Of a stretch of DNA of 64,000 bases, positions 57,436 to 64,000 are shown piece after piece. The first letter of the stretch is position 1, and the number at the start of each line of letters is the position of its first letter. Below the pieces are notes generated by a model. The model saw only the letters and a program-made list of their open reading frames with translations, searched no databases and was not told where the DNA came from. This DNA comes from Chondrus crispus (Eukaryota > Rhodophyta > Florideophyceae > Gigartinales > Gigartinaceae). Where the stretch lies: contig NW_005179343.1 in NCBI RefSeq assembly GCF_000350225.1, positions 62,001-126,000 on the forward strand. The letters run 5' to 3'. A program made the position numbers and the translations under genes.

Positions 57436-57702
57436 GGGCGGATCGGGAGGGCAAGTTTGGGAGAAGAAGGAGCGCATAGTGCTTTGATGCCCGCGTGCAG
57501 GCTGGCGCAACAGGTTGAGCTTGCGCGGCAGTGGATCGCTTTGGCTGCTACACACCGCCCAGTTGGATGCGAGCGGGCAATCAAGCTCCCCCTGGTAATG
57601 GTGTGGGGCGGATCGGGAGGGCAGGTTCGGGAGAAGAAGGAGCGCATGGTGCTTTGATGCTCGCGTGCAGGTTGGCGCAACCCAAGTTGAGCTTGCGCGG
57701 AC
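57436..57702 (+). repeat. Direct repeat, about 95 bp, period 170
   Basis: Copies 57436-57531 and 57606-57702 share GGGCGGATCGGGAGGGCA, GAGAAGAAGGAGCGCAT and GTGCTTTGATGC. They fill most of the gap between BTB gene B and the membrane protein gene. Confidence 0.8.
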
Positions 57703-57908
57703 GAGCATTGGCAAGACCGGGGGGGAAATAGTTTTGATCCTGTGCTCAATGGGCGCCCAAAAATTAAAGAAAAAGTGTGCGCGGACCATCGCCCTTGACA
57801 ACCAGCAACGAAGAAACCCGCAAGGCCCCCCCCCGCTCCCCACCTTCACCACCTCCGCACCCACCGCCTCCTCCACCGCCTCCTCCACCGCCGTCCAAAC
57901 GAAATGCA

Positions 57909-59852
57909 ATGCGTCGTCCTCTACTCCCGCCCCTCTGCTTCTCTCCCCTCGTCCTCGTCCTCGTCCTCGTCCTTCTCCTCCCTCCAACCCTTTCCCATGC
58001 GAGCCCCCCTCCATGCCGCCCGTACAACTCCTCCACGGCCCTTCCCATCCACATCAACCTCCTGCTCGCCGGCTACACCCCCATCTTCCTCCGCGACTCC
58101 CCCACTCTGACTTCCTCCTTCGTCTCCTCCCTCTCGCGCATCCTGCGCCACCCGGCCCCGCCTTCCCCCACTTGCTCGGTTCTAGAGCTCTTTTACACCT
58201 TCTCCCTCTCCACCGCCCACCCCGCCACCCTCCCCCGTCTCGACGCCGCCCTTACCGCCGCCATACACAACTCTTCCTCCATGTTCGCTTCGTCCGCGGC
58301 CGTCGCAGACGCTTTCTACCACATCCTCCGCACCGATCACGCCTTCACACCCTCCGAGGGACCTCGCGTCTATACGCTCGTGCTCTACAACGCCGCATCC
58401 GTGGCTCCGCAGAGGGGATATGTCGCCGAGCAAGGCGCCCCACCAAGGACCATTGCTGTGTCTACGGAAAACCGCCTCGCCGTTCTCGATGTCGACGCCA
58501 AGCCCTACTTTCTGGATAATTCTGCAGAGTCCACCCCTGGCGAGCAGCTGCTCGCCCTCGGAAGGGAGCCGGCATTGTACGCCGACAAGTTGGCCGACAT
58601 TGCTGCCGCCTTGTTCACCCCGTCCGTGTCCCCAAACATGCGTCGCTTTCCGCACGAAACCACCTTGGCCTTCACATTGAAGCTCGTGGATGTCAGCGCC
58701 GTGGTGGGGAGGATGGGCGGCGTGTCGGGCGACAGCAAGGCGAACAAGCCGTTGGGCTCGACCTTTGATCCCGCAGTCTTTCACCAGCTCGTGCAGGATG
58801 TGTTTCGCGGCGCGGGGGAGAAGCGCGTGTCCATTGCTGTCGAGCACGTTGATGTCGAGAATGATCTGGTCATGGCCATGGCCTTGGCACGGGCCTTTTC
58901 CGTCGAAGGCTTGGATATCGCGCTGGACAGCGAGAGCTTGAATGTAGATTTGGTGCAGAATGAGACGGAAGGCGCTGCATATTTTGTGGACAAGTCGTTT
59001 GTAGCACATGTGCCGATGGTGTTGTTTTCATTCGCCGATGATTCGCGGGTTACGCACTTTAAAACAGGCGAGAGCGTGCGATCGATGGTTGTGGAGAAAA
59101 ACGCCGTCTTCATGATTGAGAATCGACTCCGCGATGCAAAGGAAAAGACGTATGCAACTACGACTTCGGAGGCAGCGAAGGATGTGTTGGAGATGATTTG
59201 TGGCGTCAATCGACATGAGCTAGGGTATTTAGATGCAAGGAAACGCAAGAATTCAGTCCTGCTGCACGACATTGTGCGCCGCAATGTGCTGAGACAGGAA
59301 CTGGATTGGTCGGAGGCTAGCGCGGCAAGGAAGGCGGTTGACTTGCTCAACTTTGAAGGCTTGGATCCGCGTTTGATTCCGCATGAGAAAGGCAGTGCGA
59401 TTGCAGATAGTCGCGCTGTAGTGCGAGATAGTTTACAGCTCTTGTATGGAGCGTGGGAGCGGGCGGTGGAGACGCTTTCAGTTGCGAATGTTGAAGGCGC
59501 CTCGCTGCAGGTCATACGGGCTTCGAAAAGGCTCGAGGAGCAATTGCATGAGGAGATCTGCAATCAGCCCTTGTCGGAAGAGATCTTGCTGAATGCTGAA
59601 GTGGAAGGTCAGGACGTGAAGAAACCTAACAATGTGGTGTGGCTGTTCTATTTGATGTATGCGATTCTGCCGGTCATTGCCGGTGGCATGTTTGGTTTCA
59701 CATATCATCAGCGGATGCAGAGGAATATACAGGAGCGAAGTGCAATCCTTGGGGAGATTCCTGTCTCCTCTCCAAGGCACAAATTCGTACCACCGTCCAC
59801 AGGTCTATGGTTCAGCACTCTGACAAACTCTGACAAACCCAAAACAAACTAA
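57909..59852 (+). CDS. Type I membrane protein with large luminal domain, unknown
   Basis: 647 aa from ATG 57909; upstream codons are open only because of a CCT/CCA-rich tract. A signal peptide (LVLVLVLVLLLPPTLSHA) is followed by about 560 luminal residues beginning INLLLAGY, and then one membrane helix near residue 595 (VVWLFYLMYAILPVIAGGMF) with a short cytosolic tail (HQRMQRNIQERS). Few Cys. The middle has alternating helices and the patch HVPMVLFSFADDSRV. The architecture resembles plant one-pass proteins of unknown function such as Arabidopsis At5g58100/At3g28720; that resemblance is from memory and weak. Convergent with eIF3L, whose stop is only 90 bases away. Confidence 0.75.
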   Translation: MRRPLLPPLCFSPLVLVLVLVLLLPPTLSHASPPPCRPYNSSTALPIHINLLLAGYTPIFLRDSPTLTSSFVSSLSRILRHPAPPSPTCSVLELFYTFSLSTAHPATLPRLDAALTAAIHNSSSMFASSAAVADAFYHILRTDHAFTPSEGPRVYTLVLYNAASVAPQRGYVAEQGAPPRTIAVSTENRLAVLDVDAKPYFLDNSAESTPGEQLLALGREPALYADKLADIAAALFTPSVSPNMRRFPHETTLAFTLKLVDVSAVVGRMGGVSGDSKANKPLGSTFDPAVFHQLVQDVFRGAGEKRVSIAVEHVDVENDLVMAMALARAFSVEGLDIALDSESLNVDLVQNETEGAAYFVDKSFVAHVPMVLFSFADDSRVTHFKTGESVRSMVVEKNAVFMIENRLRDAKEKTYATTTSEAAKDVLEMICGVNRHELGYLDARKRKNSVLLHDIVRRNVLRQELDWSEASAARKAVDLLNFEGLDPRLIPHEKGSAIADSRAVVRDSLQLLYGAWERAVETLSVANVEGASLQVIRASKRLEEQLHEEICNQPLSEEILLNAEVEGQDVKKPNNVVWLFYLMYAILPVIAGGMFGFTYHQRMQRNIQERSAILGEIPVSSPRHKFVPPSTGLWFSTLTNSDKPKTN

Positions 59853-59941
59853 CTGTACCATGTAATTGCTCATTCAACCGATAAGCACACTAGAATAGTT
59901 GCAATTGAAGTTCCGTGTTAACTCTCGTTTAATCTTCGACA

Positions 59942-61573
59942 TTATGCTACCCGTGCTGATCTTGCCTTGCTAGCAGATGTAGTGGCGCCCGGCATTCTGC
60001 GCTTTAGCTGGCTGTACAAGTCGTCCAGTTTGCCGATGTTCTGTATGAAATATTCGCCGTATCTCGATGAAGTCTTTGTGTCTGAAATGTGCACCACATT
60101 TCTTTCCACATGGAATCCCACGTCTGACGACGTCTTCCATTCACCCTGTAGCGGGGGTCCATGGAAGCTGCCCGTCATTGTCCAGCTCTTATGTTTCAAT
60201 GCATGCAGATGGCTTCGAAGAGTGCTCTCATCCACATCCATCAACGCTGCAAGCTTCTCGATCTCAATCTTGGTGTACAACTTCAGATAGGAACGAATCT
60301 CAGGAAGCAGCAGCTGTGATTTGACCTCCTCCATGAATAGCTTTGTCTGCAGCCGTGGCGCCTCCATATTGGTATCATCAATGACGTCATAGTCTGGCGC
60401 GGCGGGGCATATGAACTTCGGACTAGCGTAAATGAACAAATCTTCGAAAGCATGGGGCTCGCCTTGGCGGAGACGAGCAAGGCGATCGCCCGCCTTTTCT
60501 CTCACCATCGACATCATACTTTCGTCAACTTGCAGGGGTTGCAAAGTCAAGCAAAGAGCGAGAAGTGCCATCATCTGATCGTTTCGCTTATTAATTTGCT
60601 CGTATTGGTAGCTTCTCGTGTGGTTGTGCTTGATACGGCCGATGTGCAGTACGGTAGATGAAAATATGCGAGCAGCATCCTCATAACGACGCAGCATGAT
60701 ATAACAAAAGCCCATGTAGTAGTAAATTGAGACGTGACAAGCAGTGACGTGGGTAAACAAAGCACTAGAAACGTCAAAATCCAGTGGTTGCAAAACCATG
60801 AGAGCGAGGCGGTAGTCACCGAGCAAAGTGTTAACTCGTAGCAGTCCGATGATCGCAAAATAGCCGATGTAACGATAGACGGCCAGCGTACTAATGTCGA
60901 AGGTTTCGCTGTCGGGATCATCCGAGCCGGTAGGGTCGCCGTTATTGAGCAACCAAGAAATGATATTGGACTTGTTGACGAGGTAATGCAGAAGCGACAG
61001 GACGGTCTGGACGCTCCAAATGCTGTCATTCTGGCGGAGATATTGGATCTCTTCGGAGCTCTTGTTCATAAGCTTCGCACGATACTGGCACCAGGACTCA
61101 AACTGGTAGATAAACTCATCAATGATGTCCCAGATCCAAGATACGGGGAGGTCGTAATCAACCATGCCGTCCTGCATAAAATGGTTGAACAAAGCGCGAT
61201 AGTTCATCCAACCTTCGTAGCGCTGGGCCAGACTCGGCTGCATCTTGGAAAATAGGTGCCTGTAGTAGAGCTCGTTGTAAAACATGAGAAAGTTTGCGTC
61301 GTTATCAACGAGCCGCGAAATCATTTCTGACGAAGGCCAGGTCGAGGCCTTGTAGTAGTGCTCGGTGAGACGGGCGAAGACAGTTTCATACAGGGTGTGG
61401 AGTTCGCTAGTATTGCGATCAAGAAAGCATTTGTACATGTAGCGGACGAATTGTTCAACGATCTCAGGGATCTCGCGGTACTCGGACCCGGCGCGGTCGT
61501 CGGCGGCAGCGATATCTGCTTCAGTGAAAGTCTGCTGCGGCGTGCCACCGCGACGCCAGAAACCACTGTCCAT
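59942..61573 (-). CDS. eIF3l: Eukaryotic translation initiation factor 3 subunit L
   Basis: 543 aa, ATG 61571-61573, close to the 560 or so of animal eIF3L. Part of the eIF3 PCI/MPN octamer core that binds the 40S ribosomal subunit in the cytosol. Diagnostic patches: VEQFVRYMYKCFLDRN near residue 40, YNELYYRHLFSKMQP and RYEGWMNYRALFNHF near 100-130, FDISTLAVYRYIGYFAIIGL near 230, LLGDYRLALMVLQPLDF near 260, YYYMGFCYIMLRRYEDAARIF near 290, and a C-terminal PCI region around residues 340-500 (FICPAAPDYD, LPEIRSYLKLYTKIEIEKLA). No introns. It is the strongest evidence that the window is eukaryotic nuclear DNA. Confidence 0.97.
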   Translation of the reverse strand: MDSGFWRRGGTPQQTFTEADIAAADDRAGSEYREIPEIVEQFVRYMYKCFLDRNTSELHTLYETVFARLTEHYYKASTWPSSEMISRLVDNDANFLMFYNELYYRHLFSKMQPSLAQRYEGWMNYRALFNHFMQDGMVDYDLPVSWIWDIIDEFIYQFESWCQYRAKLMNKSSEEIQYLRQNDSIWSVQTVLSLLHYLVNKSNIISWLLNNGDPTGSDDPDSETFDISTLAVYRYIGYFAIIGLLRVNTLLGDYRLALMVLQPLDFDVSSALFTHVTACHVSIYYYMGFCYIMLRRYEDAARIFSSTVLHIGRIKHNHTRSYQYEQINKRNDQMMALLALCLTLQPLQVDESMMSMVREKAGDRLARLRQGEPHAFEDLFIYASPKFICPAAPDYDVIDDTNMEAPRLQTKLFMEEVKSQLLLPEIRSYLKLYTKIEIEKLAALMDVDESTLRSHLHALKHKSWTMTGSFHGPPLQGEWKTSSDVGFHVERNVVHISDTKTSSRYGEYFIQNIGKLDDLYSQLKRRMPGATTSASKARSARVA

Positions 61574-62286
61574 GGCGATGGGGGAGTGTGTTATGTGGGG
61601 GAGAGGGGGGAGGGTAGCGCAGGAGCACGGGCGATGATGAGTGGGGCGGGACGTCGGTCAGACGGGACAGGTGAGGATGGTTCGGTTCGAGCTAGGCTGG
61701 CGGCGCGGGTCGACGACGATAGGCAGGCAGCAACCTGTGCAGTCGTTTCGTCGATCGCGTAGTCTTTTTTTGGAAAATTTCAACAGTTTTATCCGGATTA
61801 AAATTCCCGTCAGTAAAACCAAGCGGAGCAGTGAACTGTTCATCAAACACCGCATGCTTGACATTTTCAGGGTTGCCACGCGCACCAACTCTGAACTAAT
61901 GCTTGATGCGGTTCGACAACGCATCTTAGTACATCTAGTTTGCGCAAGGGGCTTACTAATACAGTCAAGCATCTATACCACTGTACTTCGTTTATGGATG
62001 AAGAGAAAAAAAATTCCTTCCGCAACAACTTCGCGACGCATTTTTCAACGGGCTCACCTAAGTTTCTCACAACGTCCGTTGGTTCAGCAAGATACAGGCG
62101 TTAGAGAGAGTATCCATGCCTATCTCTAATTTATACGAACATCTATGGCAAACGTTGGAGAGCTATTGCATATAATTTCAATTTTAATGTTCAAGTTCAC
62201 GTCCAGGAATACTTGCAAAAGCTCTGCTGCAAAACTCATGCATCGAACGACATAAAATATATATAAACCTCTACACCAGACTTATC
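61574..62286. other. Intergenic region between divergently read eIF3L and the end of secreted B
   Basis: GC-rich next to the eIF3L start, then AT-rich. A plus-strand frame open at 61641-62129 shows no domain; its first third overlaps promoter-like sequence of eIF3L. It could be a remnant but is not supported as a gene. Confidence 0.4.
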
Positions 62287-63321
62287 TCACAATCCAACGT
62301 GCACAGCAATTCTGATCAGCATTTCCTCGGCTTTAGTCTGGTACCTTGCAGCAAATGACGAGTACTCGAGCCATGTCGTTTTCGATTTGATGCTAAGCCC
62401 CCGCCTGTAGCGAGGACTATTCACTGCCATGATATCTTCCTTGCACCCGACCAAGCCGCAGTATGTGCGCATCATCATTGCCTCGCGCTTATATGTTACC
62501 ATGTGCCCAGGAGTGGCACAACTTCGGTTCGCGTCGCACAACACCTTGGCGGTTGCATGTCTCTGGAATACAAGATTGTGCGAGGGTAAATGCTCCAGTG
62601 CCTTGGCGTCCACACACACGTCATTCGGCAGTGATTCACCATCTTCTTCAGATTGGGGTTTAACATTAGAAGCAGGCTGATCTTCTGGCGGCGCAGATTG
62701 TGACTCAAACTCCGGAAACTCATTTGTATTGCCGATGTAAGTGCGAGAGATACAGAATGGGTGATCAACCAGGTCCTCTTTCGTACAAAACTCTTCAGGA
62801 ACGCAGTCTGCGGATCCATCACATTCGCCAAAAATCTTTCCTTCGCCATTGGTATTTTGCAGTGGGACACAGAAGCATCTGTCATGTGACTTCCCCTTTT
62901 CACAATTGGCGAATTTGCCATTTTCAGCTTGTTCCAAGTCCAAGCAACGACGGTCAGGCTCGCAGTCGCCCGTATGGCCACATGGGTCCCAAGTAAATTT
63001 CTTACTGTCTTTGTCCGGAACCACAGTTGAACTATCAATTTCATCGCTGGGTAATTGTGATCGCGGTTCGCCACGCGGTTGAAAGTGATTCTTCCAAAAG
63101 CTAACATAACTGAAGTGCATGGAAGCAGGTTGAGGAACTGCAACAGGAGTATCGTGTCTCCTCTGGGCTGTGAGGCGTGTTCCGAGAAGGGAAGTGCTTT
63201 GAGGCGATGGGCCGTTGTCATTAACACGCAAAGAAGGGTATGAGGCGGCCACGAGGACAAGAGTGGCAAAGAGTACCCTCGTGACGAGGTTGGGGGAAGA
63301 GAAATCCATAGCGGGTAGCAT
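62287..63321 (-). CDS. Secreted Cys-rich protein B, unknown family
   Basis: 344 aa from ATG 63319-63321, or 340 aa from the ATG at 63307-63309. The N-terminus (NLVTRVLFATLVLVAASYP) is a signal peptide. Cys-rich module: DPCGHTGDCEPDRRCLDL, DRCFCVP, CDGSADCVPEEFC, FCISRTYIGNTNEFPEF. C-terminal module: CVDAKALEHL, VLCDANRSCATPGHMV, EAMMMRTYCGLVGC, NSPRYRRGL, terminal AVHVGL. Every block has a counterpart in the same order in 50577-51569, so the two are paralogs, but B lacks the long acidic tract. CX5C/CXC spacing in the first module is reminiscent of small disulfide-knot domains, but I recognise no named family. Confidence 0.8.
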   Translation of the reverse strand: MLPAMDFSSPNLVTRVLFATLVLVAASYPSLRVNDNGPSPQSTSLLGTRLTAQRRHDTPVAVPQPASMHFSYVSFWKNHFQPRGEPRSQLPSDEIDSSTVVPDKDSKKFTWDPCGHTGDCEPDRRCLDLEQAENGKFANCEKGKSHDRCFCVPLQNTNGEGKIFGECDGSADCVPEEFCTKEDLVDHPFCISRTYIGNTNEFPEFESQSAPPEDQPASNVKPQSEEDGESLPNDVCVDAKALEHLPSHNLVFQRHATAKVLCDANRSCATPGHMVTYKREAMMMRTYCGLVGCKEDIMAVNSPRYRRGLSIKSKTTWLEYSSFAARYQTKAEEMLIRIAVHVGL

Positions 63322-64000
63322 GGGGCGCGGCAGCACAAGGAGTTGCTTAGCACCAAGAATGTAGGAAGAAGGGCAGAGACGAGAGGTCTACACGAAGGGT
63401 ATGGAAGCACTTGCCGGTGTACCTGAAGTGTTGAGCGGAAACGTGGAGAGTCGGTAAGCGGGAACGATTGACAGAGTGTTCGACGAGACGTGCAACGTAA
63501 AGGTAGAAGTTGGCTGCGGCGGTATAGTGTGTGACCAGACTTGACGTTGGTGCTCAGGGCACTGCCTTTTTATCGTGCCACATGGAGCGTTGAGAAGCAG
63601 ATTCCTGGAGAGAGGGACACAAACCAATCTCATGGGCGTTCACGTTTTGTCTCATGTCGGTCTCGATACCGCAGGAGAAGCTCTGGGCGGGGGGGGGGGG
63701 GCTGGAAAGAAACAAGTCCATTTGTCACGGAAAGGATACAGTAGATGGTATGCGGTACTGCTACCTTCTGCTACTGCACAGTGGACAAACATTAATATGA
63801 TGGTTAAGGTTAGCTTATCTTTCCTGTACGTGCGTACAATACCCTGTTTCCGACTAGCGCGGATAATGTGAGGCTAAAGCTGGGGACGGGGGGAAGGTGC
63901 CGAAAAACAGGAGACGCAAAAGTACTGTACAGGGCGCCGAAGAAAGCTGTTTTTCACATTATTTTGTGCGGTGTACGTAAGTCGCGAAGGAATGCCCTGT
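63322..64000. other. Upstream region of secreted B, no gene supported
   Basis: Includes the likely promoter of the gene at 62287-63321, a 14-base G run near 63686, and a TACTGTACAG word near 63925. The short open frames carry no domain. Confidence 0.4.

Noticed and set aside
58182..59009. 275-codon open frame on the minus strand
   Set aside because: Antisense to the membrane protein gene; no domain.
61641..62129. 162-codon open frame
   Set aside because: Begins in the eIF3L promoter region; no domain; low confidence, noted only in the intergenic entry.

Overview
The window is nuclear DNA of a eukaryote. The genes at the right are uninterrupted and closely spaced, and one is a clear translation factor subunit (eIF3L). 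The rest is packed with nested LTR retrotransposons and DDE transposons. Intron-poor genes between large repeat blocks fit a florideophyte red alga such as Chondrus crispus. That is an inference from style, because no species-diagnostic marker is visible.

Layout. 1-1357: nothing recognisable. 1360-3545: a pogo/Tigger-like DNA transposon with terminal inverted repeats (TIRs) and a TA duplication, inserted in the LTR of a Ty1/copia element (3549-3947). The copia RNase H end lies on the minus strand (3949-4374). 4375-17336: chromovirus copy A (plus strand; LTR, gag, protease, RT-RNase H-integrase-chromodomain, long tail, no 3' LTR). 17337-21888: a truncated third Ty3-type element (minus strand). 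21889-25137: the main body of the copia element (plus strand). 25138-38962: chromovirus copy B (minus strand, with both LTRs). 38963-41438: a second DDE transposon, cut by copy B. 41610-48488: a rearranged retroelement bounded by a CAACT duplication, containing an inverted gag-pol and a 3.6-kb palindrome. 48489-50576: no gene seen. 50577-63321: seven host genes: secreted Cys-rich protein A, BTB protein A, NADPH oxidoreductase, BTB protein B, a type I membrane protein, eIF3L, secreted Cys-rich protein B.

Two reconstructions stand out. (1) The copia element is split, with its RNase H broken between 25137 (plus) and 4374 (minus). The two break points carry the same 5-base target duplication (TTGAT/ATCAA) beside LTRs of the same length class. 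This is what recombination between two inverted chromovirus copies would leave after inverting about 20 kb. (2) The 41610-48488 unit has matching target duplications outside its outer LTRs, so its interior was probably scrambled before integration, during reverse transcription.

The most novel item is in the palindrome arms. A reading frame antisense to the 3' LTR begins with a near-exact histone H3 tail in which Lys9 is Arg and Lys27 is Val, while Lys4, 14, 18 and 23 are kept. It continues in frame, through stop codons, into what looks like a papain-fold cysteine peptidase and a basic C-terminus. The chromoviruses next to it carry chromodomains, readers of H3 tails. Both retroelement families therefore appear to touch the host histone code, though this is inference.

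No retroelement here looks autonomous: every pol is broken. The host genes include two paralogous pairs (secreted A/B and BTB A/B) in mirror order, suggesting an old inverted segmental duplication.
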